Assembly (NCBI RefSeq): GCF_024529955.1
Contig: NZ_AP024854.1
Span: forward strand, 2,232,001-2,296,000
Origin: Photobacterium toruni
GTDB taxonomy: Bacteria; Pseudomonadota; Gammaproteobacteria; Enterobacterales; Vibrionaceae
Direction: 5' to 3'
Length of the DNA: 64,000 nt
Part shown: piece by piece, positions 51,935-62,770 of the stretch
Layout: the number at the start of each line of letters is the position of its first letter
How positions within the stretch are numbered: the first letter of the stretch is position 1
Translations under genes and position numbers: made by a program
The notes under the pieces: generated by a model
What the model saw: only the letters and a program-made list of their open reading frames with translations
The model's database searches: none
Told to the model about the DNA's origin: nothing

Positions 51935-53398
51935 TTAACCCATACGGTAGTTAGGTGCTTCTTTTGTAATCGTCACATCATGAACATGTGATTCTTTCAT
52001 ACCAGCACCTGAAATACGTACAAATTCAGCTTTAGTGCGTAAATCTTCAATCGTTGCAGAGCCTGTTAGACCCATGCTTGAGCGTAAACCACCCATTTGC
52101 TGATGCACGATTTCTTTCATCAAACCTTTGTATGCCACACGGCCTTCGATGCCTTCAGGAACTAGCTTGTCAGCAGCATTATCTGATTGGAAATAACGAT
52201 CAGAAGAACCTTTAGACATTGCGCCTAGTGAGCCCATACCACGGTATGATTTATATGAACGACCTTGGTATAATTCAACTTCACCCGGTGCTTCTTCAGT
52301 ACCAGCAAACATTGAACCAACCATTACGCATGATGCACCGGCAGCGATTGCTTTACATAAATCGCCAGAGTAACGAATACCGCCATCAGCAATAACTGGA
52401 ATACCGTATTGATCAGCCACTGACGCAGCTTCTGAAATCGCAGTAATTTGTGGAACACCTACACCAGTAACAATACGAGTAGTACAGATTGAACCTGGGC
52501 CGATGCCCACTTTAACGGCACTTACACCCGCTTCAATCAGTGCACGAGCACCTTCAGCCGTTGCAACGTTACCGCCGACAATAGGAAGGTTAGGGAAAGC
52601 TGCACGTGTTTCACGAATACGTTGTAAAACACCTTCAGAGTGACCGTGAGATGAATCGATAAGTAATACGTCAACACCAGCTTCAACCAAGGCAGCAACA
52701 CGTTCTTCATTGCCCGCACCAGCACCAACAGCAGCACCAACACGTAGACTACCGCGTTCATCTTTACAAGCATTTGGTTTACGTTCTGCTTTTTGGAAGT
52801 CTTTCGCTGTAATCATGCCTTTTAGACGGAAGTTATCATCAACTAACAGTACTTTTTCAACACGGTACTGTTGCATAATAGCTTCAACTTCTTCACGAGA
52901 TGCACCTTCTTTAGCAGAGGCTAGCTTCTCTTTAGATGTCATGACTTCTTCAACTTTAATTGAAAGGTCGGTAACAAAACGAACATCACGACCAGTAATA
53001 ATACCAATCAATTCATTGTTATCTGTAACCACAGGGTAACCTGCGAAACCATTTTCTTCCGTTAAACGCTTAACATCAGCAATGGTGTTATTTGGTTTAA
53101 CTGTAACAGGTTCTGCAACAACGCCAGCTTCGAACTTTTTCACCATGCGAACTTCAGCCGCTTGTTGTTCGATTGACATATTCTTGTGGATAAAACCAAT
53201 ACCACCCTCTTGAGCGAGAGCAATAGCTAGGCGACCTTCAGTCACTGTGTCCATAGATGCTGATAGCATAGGAATGTTAAGAGCAATCTCTTTCGTGAGA
53301 CGGGTGCGCAGATCGGCAGTGTTAGGTAGGACTGTAGAATGAGCAGGAACTAATAATACATCATCAAACGTCAACGCTTCTTTTTTAATTCGTAACAT
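51935..53398 (-). CDS. guaB: IMP dehydrogenase
   Basis: A 487-residue IMPDH. C305 in [15 protein letters not shown] is the catalytic Cys. Two CBS domains occupy about 93-205 and can bind adenine nucleotides. It oxidises IMP to XMP, the first step to GMP, and leads guaBA. I used the ATG at 53398 ([14 protein letters not shown]), the standard start. A PurR-like box lies about 70 bases upstream. Confidence 0.98.
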   Translation of the reverse strand: MLRIKKEALTFDDVLLVPAHSTVLPNTADLRTRLTKEIALNIPMLSASMDTVTEGRLAIALAQEGGIGFIHKNMSIEQQAAEVRMVKKFEAGVVAEPVTVKPNNTIADVKRLTEENGFAGYPVVTDNNELIGIITGRDVRFVTDLSIKVEEVMTSKEKLASAKEGASREEVEAIMQQYRVEKVLLVDDNFRLKGMITAKDFQKAERKPNACKDERGSLRVGAAVGAGAGNEERVAALVEAGVDVLLIDSSHGHSEGVLQRIRETRAAFPNLPIVGGNVATAEGARALIEAGVSAVKVGIGPGSICTTRIVTGVGVPQITAISEAASVADQYGIPVIADGGIRYSGDLCKAIAAGASCVMVGSMFAGTEEAPGEVELYQGRSYKSYRGMGSLGAMSKGSSDRYFQSDNAADKLVPEGIEGRVAYKGLMKEIVHQQMGGLRSSMGLTGSATIEDLRTKAEFVRISGAGMKESHVHDVTITKEAPNYRMG

Positions 53399-53466
53399 GC
53401 AATATCTCACACCAATTTAAAGGTTTACAAAGAAGATTAAAATATTGCGAACGGATTATACGTATG

Positions 53467-53482
53467 AAGCAATCGTTTGGCT
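53467..53482 (-). promoter_or_regulatory. PurR-like box upstream of guaB
   Basis: AAGCAATCGTTTGGCT matches the palindromic PurR consensus ACGCAAACGTTTGCGT at 12 of 16 positions, in the promoter position for guaB. PurR control of guaBA is known in Escherichia coli. Confidence 0.5.
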
Positions 53483-53504
53483 AGTTTTATTTTTTATTTT
53501 TTTA

Positions 53505-53532
53505 TTGACAAAAAACATTTGCTGTGTAGTAT
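53505..53532 (+). promoter_or_regulatory. Candidate promoter of xseA
   Basis: TTGACA (53505-53510) and TAGTAT (53527-53532) are 16 bases apart; a shift by one base gives 17. The -35 is perfect. Transcription would begin about 53540 and make a leader of about 130 bases with strong folding potential. Confidence 0.6.
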
Positions 53533-53555
53533 ATTTCGGTTAACTATCCGGTGAT

Positions 53556-53635
53556 GCGGTCGACGAAATACGGCCAAGATCTGTCCATTGATCTGCCTAG
53601 GCGTTTTTCGTTCTATTTGATAGTTTTCTGACCGC
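53556..53635 (+). ncRNA. Structured leader before xseA, possible regulatory RNA
   Basis: Three nested stems are visible. GCGGTC (53556-53561) pairs with GACCGC (53630-53635). ACGAAATACG (53563-53572) pairs with CGTTTTTCGT (53602-53611) with one mismatch, extended by CC/GG. AGATC (53577-53581) pairs with GATCT (53590-53594). Nesting over 80 bases between a good promoter and the xseA start suggests a folded RNA. I do not recognise it as a known class. It may equally be DNA dyads in the guaB-xseA divergent promoter. Confidence 0.45.
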
Positions 53636-53671
53636 CTGCCGCCACTTATTCGCTAGCAGGTACTTCACTTC

Positions 53672-55024
53672 GTGACTCTATTCGCTTCTCAAAGCCAATC
53701 CAACGATCGTATCTACACCGTCTCCAGTCTCAATGCACAAGTCCGTCTAATCCTTGAAAATGAAATGGGAATAGTATGGCTCGTCGGTGAATTATCGAAT
53801 TTTTCAATGCCGGTTTCTGGTCATTGGTATTTCACCCTCAAAGATTCTCGTGCCCAAGTAAAATGCGCAATGTTCAAAGGCAATAATCGCCATGTCAGCT
53901 TTAAACCGAGCAATGGTAATCAAGTATTAGTTAAAGCACGGTTATCTATTTATGAGCCTCGTGGTGACTACCAACTGATCATTGAAAGCATGCAACCTGA
54001 AGGTGATGGTCGTTTACAGCAACAATTTGAACAACTCAAAATGACCCTTGCTGCTGAAGGATTATTTGCTCAATCATTAAAAAAACCATTACCACAACAG
54101 CCGCAACGTGTCGGCATTATTACCTCTAAAACAGGCGCTGCACTGCACGATATTCTGCACGTATTACAACGTCGAGATCCAAGTTTAGCCGTGGTTATTT
54201 ATCCCACGATGGTACAAGGTGATGGCGCAGCAATATCGATTGCTCAAGCCATTGGACGCGCTAATGCACGACAAGAATGTGATGTTTTAATTGTGGGCCG
54301 AGGTGGCGGTTCATTAGAAGATTTATGGGCATTTAACGAAGAAATTGTTGCGCGAACAATTGCAGCAAGTCAGATTCCGATTGTCAGTGCTGTTGGCCAT
54401 GAAGTTGATGTCACTATTGCGGATTTTGTCGCAGATATGCGCGCACCAACACCATCTGCTGCTGCTGAGTTAATCAGCCGAGATAATTCAGCACAAACAG
54501 AGAATATCGCCCACAAAAAAAGACAATTACAACATGCAGTGCAGCGCTATTTATCCAAGCAAAACCAGTCTATTAACCTTTTAAGTCATCGCTTAGAGCG
54601 CCAACATCCCCAATTACGCTTAAATCAACAACAACAGCATTTAGATGATATCAGCCGTAGATTGCAGCAGATTATGCTGAAAAAGATTCAAATACAGCAA
54701 CAACGTATTACTCAAAATGCCTATAAACTGTCACTTTATTCACCACAACAACGTCTGCAGCATGATAAAACTGCATTAACAAGTACGACACGCAGATTAT
54801 TTGATGCCATGGATCGTAAGTTACTTAATGCTAACCATAAATTAGCATTAGCAGCCGAGAAACTCGATACGGTAAGTCCACTGGCAACACTCAGCCGTGG
54901 CTATTCGATTACTCGGGATAATAAAGGCAATGTTATTCGCCGCTGCGAGCAAGTTAAAGCCGGAGATCAACTGATCACAACCGTAACTGACGGTAAGATT
55001 CATACTACTGTGAACCCTTCCTAA
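53672..55024 (+). CDS. xseA: Exodeoxyribonuclease VII large subunit
   Basis: A 450-residue XseA. It has the N-terminal OB fold ([24 protein letters not shown]), the catalytic domain with [26 protein letters not shown] and [17 protein letters not shown], then a long Gln-rich coiled-coil stretch (about 270-380) that binds XseB. The start is GTG at 53672, with a weak upstream AGG. It is divergent from guaB. A terminator follows. Confidence 0.96.
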   Translation: MTLFASQSQSNDRIYTVSSLNAQVRLILENEMGIVWLVGELSNFSMPVSGHWYFTLKDSRAQVKCAMFKGNNRHVSFKPSNGNQVLVKARLSIYEPRGDYQLIIESMQPEGDGRLQQQFEQLKMTLAAEGLFAQSLKKPLPQQPQRVGIITSKTGAALHDILHVLQRRDPSLAVVIYPTMVQGDGAAISIAQAIGRANARQECDVLIVGRGGGSLEDLWAFNEEIVARTIAASQIPIVSAVGHEVDVTIADFVADMRAPTPSAAAELISRDNSAQTENIAHKKRQLQHAVQRYLSKQNQSINLLSHRLERQHPQLRLNQQQQHLDDISRRLQQIMLKKIQIQQQRITQNAYKLSLYSPQQRLQHDKTALTSTTRRLFDAMDRKLLNANHKLALAAEKLDTVSPLATLSRGYSITRDNKGNVIRRCEQVKAGDQLITTVTDGKIHTTVNPS

Positions 55025-55038
55025 CCACTTATTTTATA

Positions 55039-55074
55039 GCCGCAATAGTGATCATTATTGCGGCATATATTTTT
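55039..55074. terminator. Terminator between xseA and yfgJ
   Basis: GCCGCAATA (55039-55047) pairs perfectly with TATTGCGGC (55056-55064) and is followed by ATATATTTTT. It lies 15 bases after the xseA stop; yfgJ converges from the other strand. Confidence 0.8.
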
Positions 55075-55084
55075 CGCTACCACA

Positions 55085-55315
55085 CTAATCTGCAACGACA
55101 TTAAAGACACTTTTAACTCGTGATTTTGATTTTAATTCATTGCAATGATTACAGAAATAACTTGCAGAACCACACGCTTGTAACTTTTCTAGTTGCTCTG
55201 AGCAGTCAGGACAAAATGCTGTTTTTGATACTTTCTGTTGGCAGTAATCACAAAAATATCCATGATCTTTCCAACTTAATTCACTCTCACATTGCGGACA
55301 AGTATTTTCACTCAC
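55085..55315 (-). CDS. yfgJ: Zinc ribbon protein YfgJ
   Basis: A 76-residue protein with paired Cys motifs: C6-x2-C9, C22-x2-C25, C35-x2-C38, then C48 and C55-x2-C58. The spacing and the segment LQACGSASYFCNHC resemble Escherichia coli YfgJ, which is also next to xseA. It should bind two or more zinc ions. Its function is unknown. Confidence 0.8.
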   Translation of the reverse strand: MSENTCPQCESELSWKDHGYFCDYCQQKVSKTAFCPDCSEQLEKLQACGSASYFCNHCNELKSKSRVKSVFNVVAD

Positions 55316-55754
55316 TCTATTTAACTCCTAAATAATTTTATTCTAGCATGCAAAATTATTAAGTTAGATGCCACTAAAATTACTCACCATTGCTGCAATC
55401 TTTGTCATCGCACTAATAATAGTTAGCAATTTACTTTCTTTTATTCCGATTAATGTGATGCACTGATCCCAATGATGATCATTACCCTTATGGGTGATCA
55501 TTATGTTAATTAAACTTGATCAGCGATCTGCTATCAAAAGAATATTTATCAATACACATCCCGAAAGCATAAGTTACATATTCTGCATATGGATTTTAAA
55601 CAGGATTAAATGCTTATTTAGTCCAATAATAACGTGTAGATCTAATATTTTATAAATAAGGATCTCGTAGAAAAATATCACTTTATTATCATTCAATAAT
55701 AGACTTACCTACAAAACATCACACCTAACATTATAAAAATATAGCATTACAAAT
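55316..55754. other. AT-rich gap between yfgJ and the alanyl-tRNA editing gene
   Basis: No gene is visible. The only structure is a hairpin at 55475-55501: ATGATC and GATCAT with inner ACCC-TTAT-GGGT and a three-base bulge. It has no T tract. Its role is unknown. Confidence 0.4.
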
Positions 55755-55780
55755 ATAAAAAAATCGTCCGCAGACGATTT
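55755..55780 (-). terminator. Terminator after the alanyl-tRNA editing gene
   Basis: On the minus strand AAATCGTC-TGCG-GACGATTT is followed by further T and ATAT. It lies 24 bases after the stop codon. Confidence 0.85.
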
Positions 55781-55803
55781 ATCAATAAGAATATAATGCC
55801 TAT

Positions 55804-56712
55804 TTATTTAACGGTTGCTGTCGTTATCATGACAATTTCTTGTTCAGAGATAACCTCAAACTTTACTGTTAACGCGTGATATTCAGCAAGGGAAGTTGCA
55901 TGTGTTCCGCCACAAGGGATTTCAATAACACCTTCATCTCCAAGATCACATTGCCAATAGCGTGAGTCTGTTAATGTATCACCTTCACGGCGCATAATAA
56001 TTGGTGTCGCTAACTGAATCCATTGCGCAAGTTGCTGATTAATAAGCAACGTTATGTCAGCTAAATTTGCTATCATCTCAATACTATTCAACCCACGTTT
56101 ACGTAAAGTCTTACCTAAACGATAATGGTCGGTATTGCAATTTTCACCCGCAATACTCTTCTCTTGTGCATAACTATGGAAATCATAATAGCCTAGCTCA
56201 TCACGTCGATGAGGATCTTTACGCCAAAATTCAGTATGTAGCACTTTATTTAATGCCAATGATGATAGATGACCACCACTATGGCCGCGGCTCAAATTCT
56301 GCTGATAAACTTTATCCACCACCAGAGTTACCTCTTCACCAGCACCAATAGCCAGCGATGATGATACCTGATGAACGACCACAAACACCCAACCATCAGT
56401 ATTACGTTTAACTGGAATATCAGCGGCAATATAAAGCAGCTGAGTTGTCATTTCTATCGCACCTACAACACAATCTGTCACCGCATAATGTTTATCTTGA
56501 TAAATTAATTCACCACGATCTGCAGGATGATCTGGCCAAATATGGCTAATAGGATGAAACGGTGTTTGTTCGACAACAATCCACGTACGACTTATTTCAG
56601 TAGTAACGGCGCAGACAACCGCAGTCTTTATTTGCCAAATATTTTGAGTAAAAAACACTGTTGTTGGTGTCATAGTGATTGGCGTAGCAATTGTTGGTAT
56701 AACAACTGACAT
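55804..56712 (-). CDS. Free-standing alanyl-tRNA editing protein (AlaX-like)
   Basis: A 302-residue homologue of the alanyl-tRNA synthetase editing domain. Zinc ligands H144 and H148 lie in GHSGGHLSSL, and C267 with H271 lie in PCGGTHATSL, the HxxxH and CxxxH pattern of AlaX. Such proteins hydrolyse Ser or Gly wrongly attached to tRNA-Ala. The N-terminal 130 residues correspond to the beta-barrel part (DHPADRGEL). AAGGA precedes the ATG. It is monocistronic, between two terminators. Confidence 0.9.
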   Translation of the reverse strand: MSVVIPTIATPITMTPTTVFFTQNIWQIKTAVVCAVTTEISRTWIVVEQTPFHPISHIWPDHPADRGELIYQDKHYAVTDCVVGAIEMTTQLLYIAADIPVKRNTDGWVFVVVHQVSSSLAIGAGEEVTLVVDKVYQQNLSRGHSGGHLSSLALNKVLHTEFWRKDPHRRDELGYYDFHSYAQEKSIAGENCNTDHYRLGKTLRKRGLNSIEMIANLADITLLINQQLAQWIQLATPIIMRREGDTLTDSRYWQCDLGDEGVIEIPCGGTHATSLAEYHALTVKFEVISEQEIVMITTATVK

Positions 56713-56726
56713 GGTATTTTCCTTAT

Positions 56727-56757
56727 AAAAAAGCCCAACACGATGGCTGGGCTTTTA
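56727..56757 (-). terminator. Terminator after der
   Basis: On the minus strand AAAGCCCAGCCA pairs partly with TGTTGGGCTTT and is followed by T. It is about 30 bases past the der stop and just upstream of the alanyl-tRNA editing gene. Confidence 0.8.
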
Positions 56758-56787
56758 CATTTAGAGACAACACATTATATCGCTAGA

Positions 56788-58293
56788 TTACTTTCTGCGA
56801 TCATGCAAAGCGCTGGTTAAGCGTTTACGTTGACGTTCTTGAGAAACAGTCAACTTTTGCTTCGTTGTTTCAAATGGGTTTTCACTATTTTGAAATTGAA
56901 TTCGAATAGGTGTACCCATCATCTCTAATGACTTACGGTAGTAGTTCATCAAGTAACGCTTGTAAGATCCTGGAAGATCATTTACTTGGTTACCGTGAAT
57001 AACAATAATTGGTGGGTTATAACCACCAGCATGGGCATATTTTAGTTTCACACGACGGCCACGAATCATTGGTGGCTGGTGATCATCTTGCGCCATTTGC
57101 ATAATACGGGTTAGCAATGATGTACTAATACGCTTAGTTGCTGACTTGTATGCTTCAATAACTGATTCATATAAGTGGCCAACACCAGTGCCGTGTAGTG
57201 CAGAAATAAAGTGAATACGCGCAAAGTCAACAAAACCAAGACGACGATCAAGTTCAGATTTAACACGCTCTTTAACGTCGTTATCTAAACCATCCCACTT
57301 ATTAACTGCAATCACTAATGAACGACCTGAGTTCAGTACAAAACCAAGTAAACTTAAGTCTTGATCTGAAATATTTTCACGCGCATCAATAACGAGCAAT
57401 ACAACGTTAGCATCTTCGATAGCTTTCAATGTTTGAATAACAGAAAACTTCTCAACTGCCATGCTCATATTTTTACGACGACGAACACCTGCGGTATCAA
57501 TCAATACGTATTCTTGTCCATCACGTTCCATTGGAATGTAAATAGAGTCACGCGTTGTTCCCGGCATATCGTAAACAACAACACGTTCTTCACCAAGAAT
57601 ACGGTTAGTTAGGGTTGATTTACCCACATTAGGACGACCAATGATAGCCATCTTAATTGGTTGTTCTTGTAGACGTTTGTACGCAGCTTCAGCATCTTCT
57701 TCAGAAAGGTTTGCTTTCTCGATATCTTCAACTGAGGTTAAGTCTTCAAGCGTTAGTTCGCCTTCTTCACCATTTTCAGCCGCTAACTCTGCATTTAATT
57801 TATCAGAGAATGGCGCTAACGCACGCTCCATTAACGCCGTTACACCGCGGTTTTGAGTCGCTGCAATTTGGAACATCGCATCAACGCCTAAGCGCCAAAA
57901 CTCAGCACACGCTGTATCAGGATCAATACCGTCTACTTTGTTAACCACTAAAAATGTTGGCTTTTCACGGCTACGAAGGTGTTTTGCAATTGCTTCATCA
58001 GCAGAAGTTAATCCCGCACGACCATCAACAAGGAACAGTACAACGTCCGCTTCTTCGATTGCCGCTAATGACTGTTCAGCCATTTTGGTTTCAACACCTT
58101 CCTCTGTGCCATCAATACCGCCGGTATCAATAACAATAAATTCGTGCTCTTCTAGCTCAGCTCTACCGTATTTACGATCCCTAGTTAAACCAGGAAAGTC
58201 TGCAACTAGTGCATCCCTCGTGCGAGTAAGACGATTGAACAACGTCGATTTACCCACGTTTGGGCGCCCGACAAGGGCAACAACAGGAATCAT
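56788..58293 (-). CDS. der: Ribosome assembly GTPase Der (EngA)
   Basis: A 501-residue protein with two GTPase domains. Each begins with GRPNVGKST, at residues 9-17 and 219-227, followed by DTGG / DTAG and NKVD / NKWD. The acidic stretch between them (about 176-210) is typical of gammaproteobacterial Der. A C-terminal KH-like domain binds the 50S subunit. It is needed for large-subunit assembly. It is last in the bamB cluster. Confidence 0.98.
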   Translation of the reverse strand: MIPVVALVGRPNVGKSTLFNRLTRTRDALVADFPGLTRDRKYGRAELEEHEFIVIDTGGIDGTEEGVETKMAEQSLAAIEEADVVLFLVDGRAGLTSADEAIAKHLRSREKPTFLVVNKVDGIDPDTACAEFWRLGVDAMFQIAATQNRGVTALMERALAPFSDKLNAELAAENGEEGELTLEDLTSVEDIEKANLSEEDAEAAYKRLQEQPIKMAIIGRPNVGKSTLTNRILGEERVVVYDMPGTTRDSIYIPMERDGQEYVLIDTAGVRRRKNMSMAVEKFSVIQTLKAIEDANVVLLVIDARENISDQDLSLLGFVLNSGRSLVIAVNKWDGLDNDVKERVKSELDRRLGFVDFARIHFISALHGTGVGHLYESVIEAYKSATKRISTSLLTRIMQMAQDDHQPPMIRGRRVKLKYAHAGGYNPPIIVIHGNQVNDLPGSYKRYLMNYYRKSLEMMGTPIRIQFQNSENPFETTKQKLTVSQERQRKRLTSALHDRRK

Positions 58294-58409
58294 AACTACC
58301 TCTTACTTTTCATAGTCTTAATTGACATTTTACCGTTCATTCTTGCCTCAAATAAGTATATTTACTTATCTTCATCCGACAATAATATACGTAACGGATA
58401 TAACAACAA

Positions 58410-58440
58410 CGGCTCCAACTGTATAAGACAGCTGGAGCCG
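58410..58440 (-). other. Strong hairpin between bamB and der
   Basis: CGGCTCCA and TGGAGCCG (8 bases) plus an inner CTGT/ACAG, with a single mismatch and a five-base loop. It sits 30 bases after the bamB stop in a 176-base gap. It lacks a T tract on the minus strand, so it may protect the upstream mRNA end or cause pausing. Confidence 0.65.
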
Positions 58441-58469
58441 ACAAATTAATCTAGCGACAGTATACCGAC

Positions 58470-59633
58470 TTATTTCGATATTTGCATTTTGTTGATTTCA
58501 CCATCACGGGTAACAACAATGAAGCCATTGTCATCAAGTGCAACAGGTGGAACCGCAATACCACTGCCATCAACTGATTCTTGTGAAACAAATTCACCTG
58601 ATTGAGTATCTAACCAATGTAGATATCCTTCAGCATCACCTGTCACTAAATAGCCATCAATAACTGCAGGCGCACTTAGTTGACGGTATTGAAGATCTTT
58701 ATTTTGCCATAGCTCAGTACCACTACGTGCATCAACCGCAACAATATGATCTTTAGCTGTTATTAAAAACAACTCATTTCCATCAACCACAAAATTTGTT
58801 GCTGATGAATAATTACGTTTCCACGCAATTTGACCACTACGAAGATCAATTGATACTAATGAACCATTATAGCCGATAGCATATAAACGATCGCCAGCAA
58901 TTATAGGTGCAGCATCCACATCCACTAAACGATCAATTTCAGTTGAACCTTTAGGGGTTGAAATTGTTTGCTGCCATAATACACGGCCATCATTTAAGAT
59001 CGCACCTTCTAAACGGCCATTTGATAGCCCCCAGAAAACGCCACCAGAGATCGCAACGGGAGAACTTGTACCACGTAATGTTAATGTTGGAATCTCATTG
59101 CTAATTTGCCATTTGCTCTTACCTGTATCAGCATTAAGCGCTTCAAGCACACCACTACTGGTGTTAACAACAACAATACCACTATCAACTAAAGGTTGTG
59201 ATAATACTTCACCAGCCACTTTAGCACGCCAAACTTCTTTACCAGTTTCAGCATCTAATGCAATTACGTCAGCATTTTCAGTACCGATAAAGATTTTTCC
59301 TTCCGCTAACACTAAGCCTCCAGAAATTTTAACGCTGGTCTCTTTCTCTAAATCATTTTTCCATAGCACTTTACCGTTACTAGGATCTAGAGCTTCAACT
59401 AAACCATTGCGATCAGCAACAAAGACTTTACCTTGGCCGACTACAGGCGTTAGCTTTGAATAGTAACCAGAAACACCGTCGCCAACGCTACGACTCCAAT
59501 CTGTTTTAGGCGTAAAAGTATTATCTACTTTAGGCAATGGTGCCATATGAATAGAATCAACTTCACTCGCACAACCAGATAATACGCTCACAGCAATTGC
59601 TACGGCTAAAGCTCGTTTTAACACCTTATGCAT
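58470..59633 (-). CDS. bamB: Outer membrane protein assembly factor BamB
   Basis: A 387-residue lipoprotein: lipobox LSGC with C21. The mature part is a PQQ-type beta-propeller with repeated W-K/W-R...A.D.. blades (LDPSNGKVLWKN, LDAETGKEVWRA, IDLRSGQIAWKR, VDARSGTELWQN). It is part of the Bam complex that inserts beta-barrel proteins in the outer membrane. It follows yfgM by 10 bases. Confidence 0.97.
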   Translation of the reverse strand: MHKVLKRALAVAIAVSVLSGCASEVDSIHMAPLPKVDNTFTPKTDWSRSVGDGVSGYYSKLTPVVGQGKVFVADRNGLVEALDPSNGKVLWKNDLEKETSVKISGGLVLAEGKIFIGTENADVIALDAETGKEVWRAKVAGEVLSQPLVDSGIVVVNTSSGVLEALNADTGKSKWQISNEIPTLTLRGTSSPVAISGGVFWGLSNGRLEGAILNDGRVLWQQTISTPKGSTEIDRLVDVDAAPIIAGDRLYAIGYNGSLVSIDLRSGQIAWKRNYSSATNFVVDGNELFLITAKDHIVAVDARSGTELWQNKDLQYRQLSAPAVIDGYLVTGDAEGYLHWLDTQSGEFVSQESVDGSGIAVPPVALDDNGFIVVTRDGEINKMQISK

Positions 59634-59643
59634 TATGTTCGCC

Positions 59644-60255
59644 TTATTGAGCTAAGTCATTAAGCTTCATTTGCAATGCTGGTGATGAACCATCTTGCTG
59701 AGCTTCTATATATGCATCACGTGCTGCTTGAATATCGCCTTTTTGCAGTAAGATATCACCGCGCAACTCCGCAATATTTTCATTCCAGCTAGGAAGCGTT
59801 ACTTTTTTCAATTCAGCTAACGCTTCTGTGAATTTCTGCTGTTCTGCATAAATACGAGCTAAACGCGTTACTGCTAATGGTAAAATAGCGTTATCTTTAG
59901 TGTTATTGATCACCCAATTAAGTTGCTCAATCGCACCATCAAGATGATTATTTTCAACTTGAACTTTCGCTAATTGTAATGCAGCAAGAACAGCATATTG
60001 ACTGTCTTTGTTAGCTTCGATGAACGTTTTCGCTTCAGTAACAGCAGTTTTACTATTATTGTCGAGAGCTGTAACTACTTGAGTATAGGAATCTGAAGCT
60101 AAATGCTTAGCAACATGGACTTCAGACTGGTAGTAACGCCAACCTAATAGACCGCCTAAACCAATCACAGCGCCTAGAACAACGGCTTTGCCGTTATCTT
60201 GCCACCACGATTTTATCGCTTCAACCTGTTGTTCTTCTGTGGCGTAGTCGTTCAC
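59644..60255 (-). CDS. yfgM: YfgM family protein (SecYEG ancillary factor)
   Basis: A 203-residue protein with a short cytosolic N-terminus (YATEEQQVEAIKSWWQDNGK), one membrane helix (about 23-43) and periplasmic TPR-like helices. Escherichia coli YfgM works with PpiD at the Sec translocon. It lies between hisS and bamB, the conserved order. Confidence 0.94.
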   Translation of the reverse strand: MNDYATEEQQVEAIKSWWQDNGKAVVLGAVIGLGGLLGWRYYQSEVHVAKHLASDSYTQVVTALDNNSKTAVTEAKTFIEANKDSQYAVLAALQLAKVQVENNHLDGAIEQLNWVINNTKDNAILPLAVTRLARIYAEQQKFTEALAELKKVTLPSWNENIAELRGDILLQKGDIQAARDAYIEAQQDGSSPALQMKLNDLAQ

Positions 60256-60268
60256 TTCCTGTCCTCTC

Positions 60269-61537
60269 TTAAATCAGTGCTGCCAGCTTCGCTGCAACCT
60301 CATCCTGTGCCATGGTTATTTGTTCACCGCCATGTAAATCTTTAACTACGACGGTGTTTTCTGCCATTTCATTTTCACCAAGAACCAATGCAATTGCTGC
60401 ACCTACGTTATCAGCACGTTTAAATTGTTTTTTAAAATTACCACCACCAAAGTTAGACATAATGCGTAACTGAGGCAGTTGATTACGTAATTTTTCTGCC
60501 AGCATCATACCAGCGGCTAATGTACCTTCACCGGCTGTGACCATGTAAACATCAACAGAACGACGTACATCGTCTTGTTGTAATGCTTCCATCAGTAAAA
60601 CCAGACGTTCAAGTCCCATCGCAAAACCAACTGATGAGGTTGCTTTACCACCTAGTTGTTCAACTAGACCGTCATAACGACCACCACCACATACTGTACC
60701 TTGTGCACCTAAGCTATCAGTGATCCACTCAAATACAGTACGGTTATAATAATCTAAACCACGTACAAGACGTTCATTTACTTGATATTTGATGCCAGCA
60801 GCGTCTAATAGTTCACATAATCCAGTAAAATGTTGCTGTGATTCTGGATCTAGGTATGCTGAAAGCATTGGTGCATCAACAAGAATTTCTTGAATTGCAG
60901 GGTTCTTAGTATCTAAAACACGCAATGGATTGGTATACATACGACGCTTAGCATCTTCGTCTAACACATCCATATGTTGTTCAAGGAATGCAATCAGTGC
61001 AACACGGTAATCTGCACGCGCTTGCAGTGAACCAATAGAATTTAACTCTAGACGAACATGGTCATTAATACCAAGCTCACGCCATAAACGTGCAGTCATC
61101 ATGATCAATTCAGCGTCTACATCTGGTCCATCAATACCAAATACTTCTACACCAACTTGGTGGAATTGACGGTAACGGCCTTTTTGTGGACGCTCATGAC
61201 GGAACATTGGCCCCATGTACCATAGGCGTTGCTCTTGATTGTAAAGCAGACCATTTTCGATACCGGCACGCACACAACTTGCCGTACCTTCTGGACGTAA
61301 TGTTAGGCTATCGCCATTACGATCATCAAAGGTATACATTTCTTTTTCAACAACATCAGTAACTTCACCGATCGCACGTTTAAACAAATGTGTCGACTCA
61401 ACAATTGGCATACGGATTTCATTGTAACCATATGCACTGATCACTTGTTTAACAGTACCTTCGACTTTTTGCCAAAGTGGAGTTTGTGTTGGTAGGCAAT
61501 CGTTCATGCCTCGAATTGCTTGAATTTGTTTCGCCAC
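60269..61537 (-). CDS. hisS: Histidyl-tRNA synthetase
   Basis: A 422-residue class II synthetase. Motif 2 is [14 protein letters not shown], the HisA signature is [15 protein letters not shown], and motif 3 is GFAMGLERL. The C-terminal anticodon-binding domain begins about residue 325. The start is GTG at 61537 ([16 protein letters not shown]), which matches the family start and has GAGA upstream; a longer in-frame extension is not supported. Confidence 0.97.
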   Translation of the reverse strand: MAKQIQAIRGMNDCLPTQTPLWQKVEGTVKQVISAYGYNEIRMPIVESTHLFKRAIGEVTDVVEKEMYTFDDRNGDSLTLRPEGTASCVRAGIENGLLYNQEQRLWYMGPMFRHERPQKGRYRQFHQVGVEVFGIDGPDVDAELIMMTARLWRELGINDHVRLELNSIGSLQARADYRVALIAFLEQHMDVLDEDAKRRMYTNPLRVLDTKNPAIQEILVDAPMLSAYLDPESQQHFTGLCELLDAAGIKYQVNERLVRGLDYYNRTVFEWITDSLGAQGTVCGGGRYDGLVEQLGGKATSSVGFAMGLERLVLLMEALQQDDVRRSVDVYMVTAGEGTLAAGMMLAEKLRNQLPQLRIMSNFGGGNFKKQFKRADNVGAAIALVLGENEMAENTVVVKDLHGGEQITMAQDEVAAKLAALI

Positions 61538-61641
61538 GATTATTCTCAGTTTTCGATGGGGATTTAAATCGAATATATAATTTATTGCAGAAATAGTGAA
61601 CCACGCTGTCACAATAACAGCATGGTTTTTGCTATTTTATC

Positions 61642-62754
61642 TTATTGCGTAATATCAATACGATTGTTTAGGTCTAACATTGATGCTTTTGCACGGATTT
61701 TCGCCTCAAGCTGATCAATAACGTTGTCGTTATCAAAACGCTCTTTTTGACGAATACCGTCTTCATAGAAAGCACTCTTACGGTTACCACCCGCAATACC
61801 TAAGTGAGAAGCTTCTGCCTCACCTGGGCCATTTACTACACAGCCAATAATAGAAACATCCATCGGTGTGATAATATCTTCTAAGCGTTGCTCTAATGTA
61901 TTAACCGTTGCGATAACATCAAATTCTTGACGAGAACACGTTGGGCAGGCAATAAAATTAATACCGCGCGAACGAATGCGTAATGATTTTAGAATATCAA
62001 AACCAACTTTAATCTCTTCAACCGGATCGGCAGCTAGTGAGATACGTAACGTGTCACCAATGCCTTCTGCAAGTAACATTCCCAAACCAACAGCTGACTT
62101 CACAGAACCAGCACGTGCACCGCCCGCTTCAGTAATACCTAAATGTAATGGCTGTACAATTTGTTTTGCTAATTGCCGGTAAGACTCAACCGCTAAAAAT
62201 ACATCAGAAGCTTTCACACTGACTTTGAATTGATCAAAGTTCAGACGATCTAAAATCTCAACATGGCGCATTGCTGATTCAACTAATGCTTCTGGTGTTG
62301 GTTCACCGTATTTTTGCTGAATTTCTTTTTCTAACGAACCACCATTCACACCGATTCGAATTGGAATATTCTTATCACGCGCACATTCAACGACTGAGCG
62401 AATACGATCTTCTCGACCAATATTACCAGGGTTAATACGTAAACAATCAACGCCGTATTCTGCGACTTTTAATGCAATACGATAGTCAAAATGAATATCA
62501 GCAACTAATGGCACATTAACTTGTTGTTTGATAAGTTTAAAGGCTTCAGCAGCATCCATTGTTGGTACAGAAACACGAACAATGTCAGCCCCTACTTTTT
62601 CCAATGCACGAATTTGAGCCACCGTTGCATCAACATCGGTGGTTAGAGTGTTAGTCATTGATTGAACAGCAATTGGAGCGCCATCGCCAATCGGCACATT
62701 ACCGACATAAATTCGGCTTGATTGGCGACGTATAATGGGTGATTCGTTATGCAT
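61642..62754 (-). CDS. ispG: (E)-4-hydroxy-3-methylbut-2-enyl-diphosphate synthase
   Basis: A 370-residue GcpE/IspG. The N-terminal TIM barrel is followed by an iron-sulfur domain with [11 protein letters not shown] and [10 protein letters not shown], which hold the [4Fe-4S] cysteines and a catalytic Glu. It is the second-last step of the MEP pathway. It lies between rodZ and hisS. Confidence 0.98.
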   Translation of the reverse strand: MHNESPIIRRQSSRIYVGNVPIGDGAPIAVQSMTNTLTTDVDATVAQIRALEKVGADIVRVSVPTMDAAEAFKLIKQQVNVPLVADIHFDYRIALKVAEYGVDCLRINPGNIGREDRIRSVVECARDKNIPIRIGVNGGSLEKEIQQKYGEPTPEALVESAMRHVEILDRLNFDQFKVSVKASDVFLAVESYRQLAKQIVQPLHLGITEAGGARAGSVKSAVGLGMLLAEGIGDTLRISLAADPVEEIKVGFDILKSLRIRSRGINFIACPTCSRQEFDVIATVNTLEQRLEDIITPMDVSIIGCVVNGPGEAEASHLGIAGGNRKSAFYEDGIRQKERFDNDNVIDQLEAKIRAKASMLDLNNRIDITQ

Positions 62755-62770
62755 GTTTTATTATTCTCTA

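Noticed and set aside
60269-61612. Longer hisS start at 61612
   Set aside because: The extra 25 residues do not resemble HisS; the family start corresponds to the GTG at 61537.
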